Shown in pieces: positions 9,714 to 18,348 of a stretch of DNA of 64,000 bases. This DNA comes from JAENVT01 sp963805445 (GTDB lineage: Bacteria > Actinomycetota > Acidimicrobiia > Acidimicrobiales > Ilumatobacteraceae): contig CAWDUI010000047.1 in assembly GCA_963805445.1 (NCBI GenBank), forward strand, positions 62,001 to 126,000, given 5' to 3'. Positions within the stretch are counted from its first letter, which is position 1. Each line of letters starts with the position of its first letter. Under the pieces are notes generated by a model. The model did not search any database and had not been told where the DNA came from. It worked only from the letters and a program-made list of their open reading frames with translations. The position numbers were made by a program, and so were the translations under genes.

Positions 9714-10211
9714 GTGAATCACCATGTCCCCTTCGAGCGGGTTGTCGCCCGGTACGGCCCGACTGTGCTGCGGGTCTGCCGCGCCGTGCTCGGTCGGGCA
9801 GATGCCGACGACGCCTGGTCGGAGACCTTCCTCTCGGCGTTCAAGGCCTACCCGGACCTGCCGCCGGGAGCGAACGTCGAGGCATGGTTGGTGACCATCG
9901 CCCACCGCAAGGCCATCGACACAACCCGCGCCATCGCTCGACGGGCGATGCCGGTGGACGAGGTACCGGAGACCGCATCGCCGGATCGCATCGACGCCCA
10001 CGATCGCGACTTGGCCGACGCCGTGTCGCGGCTGCCCGACAAACAGCGCCAGGTCATCGCCTACCACTACCTTGCCGGCCTTCCGTACGCCGAGATCGGC
10101 GCCATCATCGGCGGCAGCACCGACGCCGCACGACGCGCCGCTGCCGACGGAATCGCGACGCTCCGACGCACGTATCCGAACCTCCCTGCCCCGAAAGGAC
10201 GAACATCATGA
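9714..10211 (+). CDS. ECF-like RNA polymerase sigma factor
   Basis: The product is 165 aa from a GTG start. Region 2 is seen in VARYGPTVLRVCRAVLGRAD through AWSETFLSAFKAYPDLPP, and region 4 in AVSRLPDKQRQVIAYHYLAG followed by PYAEIGAIIGGSTDAARRAA, the helix-turn-helix that reads -35 elements. The stop overlaps the start of the Ogt gene (ATGA), which in turn overlaps the 2OG oxygenase. The three are one translation-coupled operon, so this sigma factor probably controls a DNA-alkylation response. No anti-sigma gene is adjacent. The start could be further upstream, but the GTG gives a normal length. Confidence 0.85.
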   Translation: MNHHVPFERVVARYGPTVLRVCRAVLGRADADDAWSETFLSAFKAYPDLPPGANVEAWLVTIAHRKAIDTTRAIARRAMPVDEVPETASPDRIDAHDRDLADAVSRLPDKQRQVIAYHYLAGLPYAEIGAIIGGSTDAARRAAADGIATLRRTYPNLPAPKGRTS

Positions 10212-10822
10212 ACACACACGACGACCTGGCCCGCGATCTCGAGTTGGCGTACGGCGACGACGCCGACGATCTGCGAGCGCTGCACGCACGCCTCGTCGAG
10301 GAAGCGCAACGAGAGGGAGTTCTCGACGTCGCCTACCGCACGATCGACTCCCCGGTCGGCACCCTCTTGCTGGCTGCAACCGAACTCGGCCTCGTCCGTG
10401 TCGCCTACGAGAGCGAGGACCACGATGCGGTCCTCCAGCACCTCGGTGAACGGATCAGCCCTCGCATCCTCGAAGCCCCTGCCCGGCTCGACGAGATCAG
10501 CCGGGAGCTCGACCAGTACTTCGCCGGCAGGCTGCGGACGTTCACAGCGCCACTCGACCGGCGGCTGTCGAGCGGGTTCCGCCGAACCGTGCTCGAACAC
10601 CTCACCGACATCGCCTACGGCCACACGGCAAGCTACGCCGCTGTCGCCGAGCTCGCCGGGAACCCGCTGGCCGTGCGCGCCGTCGGCACCGCCTGCGCGA
10701 CCAACCCGCTCCCGGTCGTCGTGCCATGCCACCGCGTGCTGCGTGCCGACGGCACGCTCGGCGGATACCTCGGTGGCATCGACGCCAAGCGCACGCTTCT
10801 GGCGCTCGAGTCAGCCGCATGA
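10208..10822 (+). CDS. ogt: methylated-DNA-[protein]-cysteine S-methyltransferase
   Basis: The product is 204 aa. The N-terminal ~45 residues (MNTHDDLARDLELAYGDDAD) are extra and acidic. The Ogt domain starts at YRTIDSPVGTLLLAATELGL. The active-site motif VVVPCHRVLRADGTLGGYLG contains the acceptor Cys in PCHRV, and the DNA-binding helix AYGHTASYAAVAELAGNP precedes it. It repairs O6-alkylguanine by irreversible transfer to Cys. Both ends overlap neighbours by ATGA, placing it between the sigma factor and an oxygenase in one operon. The acidic N-terminal extension resembles the partner-binding leader of some sigma-linked proteins, but its role is not visible from sequence. Confidence 0.93.
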   Translation: MNTHDDLARDLELAYGDDADDLRALHARLVEEAQREGVLDVAYRTIDSPVGTLLLAATELGLVRVAYESEDHDAVLQHLGERISPRILEAPARLDEISRELDQYFAGRLRTFTAPLDRRLSSGFRRTVLEHLTDIAYGHTASYAAVAELAGNPLAVRAVGTACATNPLPVVVPCHRVLRADGTLGGYLGGIDAKRTLLALESAA

Positions 10823-11544
10823 GCATCGCCAACCCAGCCGCCCTTCGCGACCGAGTCGACGCCATCGACTGGTCGACGGTCACGACGGCGCTCGACGATA
10901 TGGGATTGGCCGCGCTCGGCCCCGTGCTCGACAATGACGAGTGCAACGAACTGATCGACCTCTACGACACCCGTGACCGGTTTCGGTCGACCGTCGAGAT
11001 GGCCAGCCACCGATTCGGTCGGGGACAGTACCGGTACTTCAACCGACCGTTGCCCAGCGTCGTCGGCGAGCTGCGGGCCGGGTTCTGGCCGCACCTGCTT
11101 CCGGTCGCGCGTGAGTGGGCCGAGCGTCGAGGCAAGCCGGCGCCGTGGCCGGACACTCTCGACGAGTGGCTCGGTCAGTGCCACACCGCAGGGCAGTCAC
11201 GGCCCACCCCTCTGATGCTGCGGTACGGCCCCGGCGACTGGAACGCGCTGCACCGCGACCTGTACGGCGAACTCGTCTTCCCGCTGCAAGTCGTCATCGG
11301 CCTCGACGACCCGGCTGTCGACTACGAAGGAGGTGAGTTCGTGGTCGTCGAGCAGCGACCGCGGGCGCAGTCACGCGCCACCGCCACCGCGATCCCCCGC
11401 GGTCACGGCCTGGTCTTCACAACCAGCGAGCGGCCCATCCGCACACAGCGCGGTTGGGCGTCGGCGCCGATGCGGCACGGCCTCAGCGTTGTCCGCAGCG
11501 GACGCCGCCACGCGTTGGGGCTCATCTTCCACGACGCCGAGTGA
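10819..11544 (+). CDS. 2OG-Fe(II) oxygenase, probable DNA/alkylation repair partner
   Basis: The product is 241 aa. The iron-binding HxD is in WNALHRDLYGELVFPLQVV, and the distal His and the 2-oxoglutarate Arg are in MRHGLSVVRSGRRHALGLIF. Between them DYEGGEFVVVEQRPRAQSR is the usual strand-loop of the double-stranded β-helix. The N-terminal 90 residues are helical. It starts at ATGA overlapping the ogt stop. AlkB-type enzymes of the same superfamily remove alkyl groups from DNA oxidatively, so an alkylation-repair role is a reasonable inference from the operon. The protein is not a close AlkB match by eye. Confidence 0.75.
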   Translation: MSIANPAALRDRVDAIDWSTVTTALDDMGLAALGPVLDNDECNELIDLYDTRDRFRSTVEMASHRFGRGQYRYFNRPLPSVVGELRAGFWPHLLPVAREWAERRGKPAPWPDTLDEWLGQCHTAGQSRPTPLMLRYGPGDWNALHRDLYGELVFPLQVVIGLDDPAVDYEGGEFVVVEQRPRAQSRATATAIPRGHGLVFTTSERPIRTQRGWASAPMRHGLSVVRSGRRHALGLIFHDAE

Positions 11545-11563
11545 GCCGCTCGCTCCTACTCGG

Positions 11564-11953
11564 TCAGCCGTCGAACCGCAGACGAATCGCACACTCAGGA
11601 GCTTCGGCCCGCCGGAACAGCTTGCGGATGAGGTCGCTGGCTGTCAACAACAGTGTCACGATGCGGTACTTGCGGCGGATCGCCGAACGCACCGGGCGGG
11701 CGTCGTCGGCCAACAACACCTCGGCCGTCGCGTGCAGCGCGGTCGAGCCGGGCACGACCTTGCCGCGCATGCCGCACGGCTGCACCGTCACCCTCGGGTT
11801 GTTGCGAATGCGTTTGACCTTGCCCGACGTGTCCTCCGTGGTGAAGCCGGCGGCTCCGTCCGGCAACCCTGCAATCCACACCGGAGTCGCCACCGCCTCG
11901 CCATTCCTGCGGAACGTCGTCAACAGCACGTACTTCTCGTCGACGATGGCCAC
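11564..11953 (-). CDS. PPOX-class F420-dependent oxidoreductase-like protein
   Basis: The product is 129 aa, the normal length of this family. The split β-barrel signature is seen in KYVLLTTFRRNGEAVATPVW, TTEDTSGKVKRIRNNPRVTV and the Arg/Pro-rich QPCGMRGKVV. Members bind F420 or FMN and reduce small substrates in actinobacteria. It is convergent with the oxygenase operon and divergent from the P-type ATPase. Confidence 0.85.
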   Translation of the reverse strand: MAIVDEKYVLLTTFRRNGEAVATPVWIAGLPDGAAGFTTEDTSGKVKRIRNNPRVTVQPCGMRGKVVPGSTALHATAEVLLADDARPVRSAIRRKYRIVTLLLTASDLIRKLFRRAEAPECAIRLRFDG

Positions 11954-12005
11954 ATCGAAACGCTACCCGAGCACTCGTGAGGGTTGGTCCGGATAGCGTC
12001 TCCGC

Positions 12006-14363
12006 GTGCCCGACCGACGTACCGATCCAGCGACCGGCTTGACCAGCGCCGAAGTGGCCGACCGAGTCAGCCGGGGCCTGACGAATCTCGTGCCCAACGC
12101 GCCGACACGCAGCGTCGGCCAGATCGTGCGCGGCAACGTGTTCGCGCCGATCAACCTCATCGTCGCCATCCTCGCTGCGCTCGTGATCGCCGCCGGCTCT
12201 CCGAAGGATGCGTTGTTCGGTGGGGTCATCGTCGCCAACAGCGTGATCGGCGTCGTACAGGAACTGCGGGCCAAGCGCGTGCTCGACCGGCTCCGGGTCG
12301 TCAATGCCCCACGCGCCCACGCGGTGCGCGACGGCGAGGTCAGCGAGCTGGAGGTCCACGACCTCGTGCTCGACGACGTCGTGGAGTTGCGCACCGGCGC
12401 ACAGGTCGTGGCCGACGGCGTGGTGTTGACCCACGAGAACCTGGAGATCGATGAATCGTTGCTGACCGGCGAGGCCGACCCGGTGGTGAAAGGCGACGGC
12501 GACGATGTGTTGAGCGGCAGCGCCGTGGTCGCCGGCACCGGTCGCATGGTGGTGACGAAGGTCGGCGCCGAGAACTATGCGGCGAAGCTCGCCGAGGAGG
12601 CTCGGCGGTTCACGCTGGTCGACTCGCCGCTGCGCAACGACGTCAACCTCATCGTCACGTGGGTCGGCTACCTCATCATCCCGGTCGGCCTGCTGCTCGC
12701 CAGTAGCCAGTTCCTGCGCCGCGACGAAGGCTGGCAGCAATCGATCATCAGCACCGTCGCCGGTCTGGTCGGGATGGTGCCAGAGGGTCTGGTGCTGCTG
12801 ACGAGCGTCGCCTTCGCCGTCGGCGTGGTCCGGCTGGCGCGACACCGGTGCCTCGTGCAAGAGCTTCCGGCGATCGAGGTGCTGGCCCGCGTCGACGTGC
12901 TGTGCGTCGACAAGACCGGCACGATCACCGAGGGCATGCTGGCCCTCGCCGACGTCGAAGTCGTCGGCTCAACCGACCGGGCCGACGTCGACGCGGCGCT
13001 CGCCGCACTGTCGCAGCTCGACCCCGACCCCAACGCGACCTCACGTGCCCTGCACAACGCATACCACGACGCGACGTCGTGGACGGTGACCGGCCGAGTG
13101 CCGTTCTCGTCGGCTCGCAAGTGGAGCGCCATGACGTTCGCCGACCACGGCAGTTGGGTGCTCGGCGCGCCCGAGAACGTATTGACATCGGGGTACACGG
13201 GCGACATCCAGGCGACGGTCGAATCCCACGCCGAATCGGGACAACGCGTGCTCGTGCTGGCAGCGGCCGATGGCGCGTTCAGCGACGGCGACGACGCGAC
13301 ACTCCCCGCCGTCACCCCTGTCGCCCTGGTACTGCTCGAAGACATCGTGCGCGCCGATGCACCGGACACGTTCAAGTACTTCGCCGCCGAGGGTGTGGCC
13401 GTCAAGGTGATCAGCGGCGACAACAACGTCACTGTCGGCGCGGTCGCCAAGCGCGCCGGCCTGACGGGGTGGGAGGCCAACATCGACGCGACCACCTTGC
13501 CCGAGGCAGGCACCGAAGCATTCGCCGATGCCGTCGAAGGCAGCACCGTGTTCGGCCGGGTGACGCCGCACCAGAAGCGGGCGATGGTCGGTGCGCTGCA
13601 GTCGCGAGGGCATGTCGTGGCGATGACCGGCGACGGCGTGAACGACGTGCTCGCTCTGAAGGATGCCAACTGTGGCGTCGCCATGGCCTCGGGCAGCGAG
13701 GCGACCCGTGGCGTTGCCCAGATCGTGTTGATGGATTCCAACTTCTCGGCGATGCCGGCAGTCGTTGCCGAAGGTCGGCGGGTGATCAACAACATCGAGC
13801 GGGTGGCCAGCCTGTTCCTGGCCAAGACCGCGTACTCGGTCGTGCTGTCGGTCATCACGGGCGTCGTTGCGGTCGCCTATCCCCTGCGACCCATCCACTT
13901 GTCGATCCTCAGTTGGTTCACCATCGGCCTGCCGGCGTTCTTCCTTGCGCTCGAGCCCAACGACCAACGCGTCAGCGACGGCTTCCTTCGCCGGGTGCTC
14001 GGTCGAGCGGTTCCGGCCGGGTTGGTGATCGCCGTCGTCACGATGAGCGTCTTCGCGATCGCCCAACTCGATGGGGCGATCGACGCCGACCACGCCCGTA
14101 CCGTGGCGGTCCTGGTGGCTGGCTCGGTTGCGCTGATGAACCTCTACCGCGTCGCTCGCCCGTTGAACCCGCTCCGCATCGCGCTGGTGATCACGATGGT
14201 GGCCCTGTTCGCCCTGGCGTTCGCCACGCCGTGGACCCGCGACCTGTTCGAACTGCCCCGAACCTCCCTGTGGGCGTACGCGATGGCGGCCGCATTCATC
14301 GCTGCCTCGTGGCCGCTCCTGGAACTCGGAAGTCGGGTCGCAACGCGCTGGCACCGCCGATAG
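12006..14363 (+). CDS. P-type cation-transporting ATPase (CtpE-like)
   Basis: The product is 785 aa from a GTG start. The actuator motif is LLTGEADPV, the phosphorylation site is VLCVDKTGTITEG (Asp of DKTGT), and the hinge is MTGDGVNDVLALKDANCGVA. Two hydrophobic segments lie at residues 45-75, two at about 220-270, and six in the C-terminal 200 residues. The short N-terminus has no heavy-metal-binding CxxC domain. This layout and the motif variants resemble mycobacterial CtpE, a calcium-uptake ATPase; the ion is inferred only from that resemblance. The small hypothetical gene downstream follows after 59 bases. Confidence 0.88.
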   Translation: MPDRRTDPATGLTSAEVADRVSRGLTNLVPNAPTRSVGQIVRGNVFAPINLIVAILAALVIAAGSPKDALFGGVIVANSVIGVVQELRAKRVLDRLRVVNAPRAHAVRDGEVSELEVHDLVLDDVVELRTGAQVVADGVVLTHENLEIDESLLTGEADPVVKGDGDDVLSGSAVVAGTGRMVVTKVGAENYAAKLAEEARRFTLVDSPLRNDVNLIVTWVGYLIIPVGLLLASSQFLRRDEGWQQSIISTVAGLVGMVPEGLVLLTSVAFAVGVVRLARHRCLVQELPAIEVLARVDVLCVDKTGTITEGMLALADVEVVGSTDRADVDAALAALSQLDPDPNATSRALHNAYHDATSWTVTGRVPFSSARKWSAMTFADHGSWVLGAPENVLTSGYTGDIQATVESHAESGQRVLVLAAADGAFSDGDDATLPAVTPVALVLLEDIVRADAPDTFKYFAAEGVAVKVISGDNNVTVGAVAKRAGLTGWEANIDATTLPEAGTEAFADAVEGSTVFGRVTPHQKRAMVGALQSRGHVVAMTGDGVNDVLALKDANCGVAMASGSEATRGVAQIVLMDSNFSAMPAVVAEGRRVINNIERVASLFLAKTAYSVVLSVITGVVAVAYPLRPIHLSILSWFTIGLPAFFLALEPNDQRVSDGFLRRVLGRAVPAGLVIAVVTMSVFAIAQLDGAIDADHARTVAVLVAGSVALMNLYRVARPLNPLRIALVITMVALFALAFATPWTRDLFELPRTSLWAYAMAAAFIAASWPLLELGSRVATRWHRR

Positions 14364-14422
14364 GGTCCGCGGCAGCGGCGTCCCCCGAACCACAACTCGA
14401 ATCCCTCGTTCGGGAGGAACTC

Positions 14423-14932
14423 ATGTCGTTTCGCCGTCCCCGCCTGCGCAGTCGTCGTCAGGTCATCGACATCCAATTCGGTGATCAGCCCTGCTACGTC
14501 TGGCTGCCCAACCCTGATGAGCCTCTGGTCATCCGCGAGTTCGCCGATGCGGCCAACCTGGCTTCCGGCGTGCTCGACATGCCGGTCAAGAGAGAAGTGA
14601 TGGCCTTGCTCGACGAGCGGCGCCAGGTCACGGCGATCTTCGCCGATCCGCCGACCGAGCTCGGCCTGTTCGTCGGGTGGTGCGATGGGCCCGGGCTGGA
14701 GGTGCCGTTCTCGCAGACGCTGATGATCTGCGTTGCCGATCACGTGTCCGCGTCACCACCCGGCGCCGACGACCGCATCGGGTACTTCGAGCTGCGCCGC
14801 ATCCACATGTTGCAAGGCCTGCTCCTGCTCGACATCTTGCTCGTCGACCACGAGCGCGTGCAGAGCCTGGCCATCGCCTGCGACCCCGACGCGGTCTGGT
14901 TCGACGGCTTCGCCCCTATGGAAGCCGCCTGA
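14423..14932 (+). CDS. hypothetical protein, 169 aa
   Basis: I do not recognise the family. The start is ATG 14423 with GGGAGG eight bases upstream, preferred to a very long open frame that is a shadow of the ATPase gene. The N-terminus is Arg-rich (MSFRRPRLRSRRQV), followed by a soluble mixed α/β sequence with no signal peptide or membrane segment. Notable blocks are QPCYVWLPNPDEPLVIREFA and LRRIHMLQGLLLLDILLVDH. It sits in the same direction between a P-type ATPase and an SDR. Confidence 0.65.
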   Translation: MSFRRPRLRSRRQVIDIQFGDQPCYVWLPNPDEPLVIREFADAANLASGVLDMPVKREVMALLDERRQVTAIFADPPTELGLFVGWCDGPGLEVPFSQTLMICVADHVSASPPGADDRIGYFELRRIHMLQGLLLLDILLVDHERVQSLAIACDPDAVWFDGFAPMEAA

Positions 14933-14955
14933 GTGCAGCCGCGTACCATGGCTGC

Positions 14956-15832
14956 ATGACCAACACCGTCGTCACCGGCGCCAACAGCGGTATCGGCCGG
15001 GCAACCGCCATCCACCTCGCCCAACAGGGCCACACCGTCTACGGCACCGTACGAAGTGTCGACAAGGCGGCGAAGCTGCAGGCGATGTCGGCCGATGCCG
15101 GGGTCGAGATCAACCTCGTCGAGCTCGACGTGGCCGACGACGAGTCGGTCCGAGTCGGCTTCCAGCGAATCCTCGAGGCAACCGGCGGCCAGGTCGACGT
15201 GTTGGTCAACAACGCCGGGGTCGGTGGGAACGCGGTGGCCGAAGAGTGCCCACCGTCGACGTACCTCGACGTGATGAACGTCAACCTGTGCGGCGCAGTC
15301 CGGTGCCTGCAGCAGGTCCTGCCCGGCATGCGGGCCCGTCACAGCGGCGCCATCGTCAACATCACCTCGGTCGCCGGCCGCTTTGCCGCGGTCGCTCAGT
15401 CTCCGTACGTCACATCGAAATGGGCGTTCGAGGGACTGAGCGAAGGCTTGGCCCAGGAGTTGGCGCCATTCGGAATTCGGGTTGCCATCATCGAGCCCGG
15501 CGTCACCAAGAGCGCGATCTTCGCCAAGAACATCGACGCCCCGAACCAGACTGGCGCCTACGACGCCCACTACCGGCGGCTCTTCCAGTTCTATGCCGCG
15601 GGTCACGCCCACGCCACCGACCCGTTCGAAGTTGCCCGGCTCATCCACCACGCCGTCACCACCGATACGCCACGGTTGCGCTACGCAGTCAGTTGGGGTG
15701 GGCCGGAGGTCATCGCCGGGCGTGCAGGCGATGACCGACGAAGCCTGGGTGGCGCTCGGTGAACACGTCGATGATGCCGACTACTACGCCGCGTTCCAGT
15801 CTGCGTTCGGTCTCGACATCGCCGGCACCTGA
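14956..15832 (+). CDS. short-chain dehydrogenase/reductase (frameshift near the 3' end)
   Basis: A classical SDR of about 291 aa. The cofactor motif is VTGANSGIGRATA, the NNAGVGG motif follows DVLVNNAG, and the catalytic residues are the Ser of NITSVAGR and YVTSK (Tyr-x-x-x-Lys). The segment IEPGVTKSAIFAKN is the mobile substrate loop. The frame breaks near 15718 (GCCGGGCGTG, probably one extra G). After the shift the C-terminus continues as QAMTDEAWVALGEHVDDADY and ends at 15832. NADP(H)-dependent oxidation or reduction of an unknown alcohol or ketone. Confidence 0.85.
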
Positions 15833-15845
15833 CCGGCTGTCGTCG

Positions 15846-16157
15846 TCACACCGCAGAGCGGTGCAGCACGGCCCACGTCGGTGTCACGATCACGCCGTCG
15901 CCGTTCACCTCGGCCGAACCATCGACGATCAACGAGAGCCCATCGGCCTGCGCTGGCGGGAACATCAACACCACGAGCGGGTTGCGCACCACGTTGGCGC
16001 GACTCGAATGACCGGTCTCGCACCGCAGTCCGGACTTCACCAACGACGGCTTCACGGCCAGCAGATGTGGTCGCTCTTCACCACTGGTCACCAAGTAGCA
16101 CCACGGATATTCCGACAGCTTGTCGGGCAGTTCTTCCAGGGCAACGGCAATGCTCAC
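15846..16157 (-). CDS. pyridoxamine 5'-phosphate oxidase-family protein
   Basis: The product is 103 aa. Characteristic split-barrel blocks are LPDKLSEYPWCYLVTSGEE, PHLLAVKPSLVKSGLRCETG and the conserved SRANVVRNPLVVLMFPP loop that contacts the flavin or F420 phosphate. The protein is short for the family and may lack the C-terminal strands. Convergent with the SDR gene; the M23 peptidase lies upstream on the same strand. Confidence 0.8.
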   Translation of the reverse strand: MSIAVALEELPDKLSEYPWCYLVTSGEERPHLLAVKPSLVKSGLRCETGHSSRANVVRNPLVVLMFPPAQADGLSLIVDGSAEVNGDGVIVTPTWAVLHRSAV

Positions 16158-16207
16158 GCCACGAGACTACTTGCCGACGATGCGGCAGCGAATCGGCGAG
16201 GCGTGGG

Positions 16208-16822
16208 TCAGGCGACGACCGTGCACGACTTCGGGATGGTCAGCAGCGGGTACGGATCCACCGCGGCCCCGCCCTTGGGGTGCACCTCGAAGTGGAGGTG
16301 ATAGTTCAGCGGGCCGGCGTTGCCGGTGTCGCCGACGTAGCCGATCACCTGTCCACGCGTCACGGTGTCGCCGACCTTCAAGCCGTCGGCGAAATGCGAC
16401 ATGTGGCCGTAGAAGTAGTAGGTGCCGTCGGGCAGCCTGATGTGCCATGCGTTGCCTGACAACAACGCGCTCGGATCACCGTCGATCGCCTGCTTCCACA
16501 GCACTCCGTTGTCGACGGCGTACACCTTCTGGTCCAGCGACGCCATCAGGTCGATGCCTTCGTGGGTACGGCCACCCGAGCGGGGTTGTCCGAAACTGGT
16601 CTTGCTGAGTGCGCATTTCGGAAGCGGATCCATCGGGAACATGATCACGCCGCTCTGACTCAACCGCTCAGCCGGCATCAGCGCCGTCGCGGCGAGTTCG
16701 ATCTGCGGCGGCCCGATGGTCGCTGCGTGGGCCGGGTGGTTCACCATCGCACTGGCGCCGAACGTCAGCAGTGCCGCGGCCAGTACCGGGGCAGTGCGAC
16801 GACGCAGATGGGTGGTGAGCAT
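16208..16822 (-). CDS. secreted M23 (LytM/lysostaphin-type) metallopeptidase
   Basis: The product is 204 aa. A signal peptide covers residues 1-33 (cleavage near AHAATIG). The peptidase zinc site is complete: His and Asp of RTHEGIDLMAS, and the HLH of YHLHFEVHPKGGA. The region between (YYFYGHMSHFADGLKVGDTV, GQVIGYVGDTGNAGP) is the standard fold. It probably cleaves peptidoglycan cross-bridges. No cell-wall-binding domain is present. Confidence 0.9.
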   Translation of the reverse strand: MLTTHLRRRTAPVLAAALLTFGASAMVNHPAHAATIGPPQIELAATALMPAERLSQSGVIMFPMDPLPKCALSKTSFGQPRSGGRTHEGIDLMASLDQKVYAVDNGVLWKQAIDGDPSALLSGNAWHIRLPDGTYYFYGHMSHFADGLKVGDTVTRGQVIGYVGDTGNAGPLNYHLHFEVHPKGGAAVDPYPLLTIPKSCTVVA

Positions 16823-16963
16823 GAACCAAACTTCCGTTGAGATGTGCTACAGGCCCGACCGCCCGCGGAAACAGTATCGGCATCGTCAAGGCATGGCTAG
16901 AGGGGAAGTTGGTCCCGACCCGCCGGAGACCGCCCGGCGCGGCCGGGCTTCGGACACGACCCG

Positions 16964-17869
16964 CTACGGTCCGACGGCGAGGTCGGCGTCGAGAATTGCC
17001 TGATCCTCGGCGCCGGCGATCGGCACGGCTTTGGCCATCTCCCAGCTCTGAGCTGCGGCAACGTCGTCGCCCAGCGCCTTCAACGCCCGCGCCCGAGCTT
17101 CGTGCGCGTAGGCGAGATCGAAGTCGTCGAGTCCGTGCTCCTGACACACGGCCATGCATCGATCGGCGTATCGCAGTGACAATTCCGGCTGGCCGACCAA
17201 CAATTGGACCTTCGCCAGCAACCACGCACCGCGAGCATCGTTGGCCGGGCCACGACGCACCGCGCGTGCCCAGTGGTAGGTCGAGGCATAGGCGCGGCGC
17301 AGCATCTCCTCATCGTTCTCGGGTGTGCGGTCTGCTTCGATCATCTCCCACGTGGAGTTGTTGCACTCGATCCCCTGGGCGCGATGCCACTCGCCCGCGG
17401 CGTCCTCGATCGGCGTCAACGCCACCGTCATCGATGGGAGCGACTCGCCCGTCTCGATGACGGTCTTCAACCCGTCGAGCACGTAGACCCATCCGTCTTT
17501 CACGTTGGCCCACGTCAACGGGCTGTGAGCCAGGTCACCGTGCTCGAGTCGGAGCCGGGTCAAGCCGTCGCCGACCGGCTCGACGATCCACTCCACCCGG
17601 CTCGGCGGTTCCTCCGACATCGCCGCGTCGTACAACGTGTGCCACGTCATGATCAGCCGATGCGGCGGGTCCACCTCCTCGATCACGCCATCAACCGCCG
17701 GCCGGCCTTCACCCATCGTCGTTCGATACGGCTGGCCCTTGACCGGAGGCGAGTCGAAGGCGGTGCCGTGGAAGTACCGGCGCGTCCACGACGGCTCGAC
17801 GATTGCATCCCACACCTGCTCGGGAGTTGCCTTGATGAAGATCTGGTAGACGTGCTTGGTGATGGCCAT
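16964..17869 (-). CDS. SRPBCC (AHSA1-like) domain protein with helical C-terminal extension
   Basis: The product is 301 aa. Residues 1-145 form an AHSA1/Bet v1-like START fold: KATPEQVWDAIVEPSWTRRY, RLIMTWHTLYDAAM, SRVEWIVEPVGDGLTRLRLE. Residues 165-301 are α-helical and TPR-like (LRYADRCMAVCQEHGLDDFD, AYAHEARARALKALGDDVAA), an uncommon addition to this family. The ATG at 17869 lies 8 bases after the stop of an ArsR-type repressor, the usual gene pair for this SRPBCC group, so the ArsR protein probably controls both. Ligand unknown. Confidence 0.8.
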   Translation of the reverse strand: MAITKHVYQIFIKATPEQVWDAIVEPSWTRRYFHGTAFDSPPVKGQPYRTTMGEGRPAVDGVIEEVDPPHRLIMTWHTLYDAAMSEEPPSRVEWIVEPVGDGLTRLRLEHGDLAHSPLTWANVKDGWVYVLDGLKTVIETGESLPSMTVALTPIEDAAGEWHRAQGIECNNSTWEMIEADRTPENDEEMLRRAYASTYHWARAVRRGPANDARGAWLLAKVQLLVGQPELSLRYADRCMAVCQEHGLDDFDLAYAHEARARALKALGDDVAAAQSWEMAKAVPIAGAEDQAILDADLAVGP

Positions 17870-17877
17870 ACGGGCTC

Positions 17878-18195
17878 CTAGTTCGAGGCGCGCTCGAGGT
17901 CGTGACGGATACCGACCAGGGCGCGGGTGAATGGTTGGGCGTACTTGCTGATCCACCGATCGGCGATCTCGCCGATCGGGACCGGGTTGAGGAAGTGCTG
18001 CTTGGTGCGACCGACTCGTTTGGTGGCGACCAGGTTGGCGGCCTCGAGCACGCTGAGGTGCTTCATCACACCGAACCTGGTCATCTCCGGAAATCGGTCG
18101 CACAAGGCCTGCACCGTCTGGCCGTCGCGTTCGAACAGCGCATCGAGGATCGACCGTCTGGTCGGATCCGCGAGCGCTTTGAACACCTCGTCCAT
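17878..18195 (-). CDS. ArsR-family winged-helix repressor
   Basis: The product is 105 aa. It opens with VFKALADPTRRSILDALFER, the hallmark of ArsR/SmtB regulators; the recognition region is RFGVMKHLSVLEAANLVATK followed by the wing GRTKQHFLNPVPIGEI. No Cys-rich metal site is visible, so it belongs to the metal-independent group paired with AHSA1 proteins. A good inverted repeat (18205-18230) sits directly upstream and is its likely operator. Confidence 0.9.
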   Translation of the reverse strand: MDEVFKALADPTRRSILDALFERDGQTVQALCDRFPEMTRFGVMKHLSVLEAANLVATKRVGRTKQHFLNPVPIGEIADRWISKYAQPFTRALVGIRHDLERASN

Positions 18196-18204
18196 GGATC
18201 GGAT

Positions 18205-18230
18205 GATATGTGACTATTTGGTCACATGTC
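18205..18230. promoter_or_regulatory. inverted repeat, likely ArsR operator
   Basis: GATATGTGAC and GTCACATGTC are complementary in 9 of 10 positions around a 6-base spacer. The site lies 10 bases upstream of the ArsR start codon and inside the divergent region shared with the peroxiredoxin gene, the place expected for autoregulation. Confidence 0.6.
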
Positions 18231-18261
18231 AAGCCGTGGCAACGCCGGTCAATCTTGACCG

Positions 18262-18277
18262 GAATAGTCGGCTATTC
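18262..18277. promoter_or_regulatory. palindrome in the peroxiredoxin promoter
   Basis: GAATAG-TCGG-CTATTC is a perfect 6-bp palindrome. It begins 2 bases after a TTGACC (18255-18260) that could be the -35 element of the peroxiredoxin gene, so a bound regulator would occlude the promoter. The -10 element is not clear. Confidence 0.4.
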
Positions 18278-18348
18278 GTTAGTGTTGTCCAGCACGGATC
18301 AGCCAGCCCGATCACTCTCACTCAATTCGAACACGCAAAGGACCTGCC

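Noticed and set aside
13041..14393. 450-codon minus-strand open frame
   Set aside because: Antisense of the P-type ATPase; composition is His/Asp/Gly-rich without any domain signature.
12848..14932. 694-codon plus-strand frame reaching the hypothetical gene
   Set aside because: Most of it is the ATPase in another frame; only the part from the ATG at 14423, with its ribosome-binding site, is credible.
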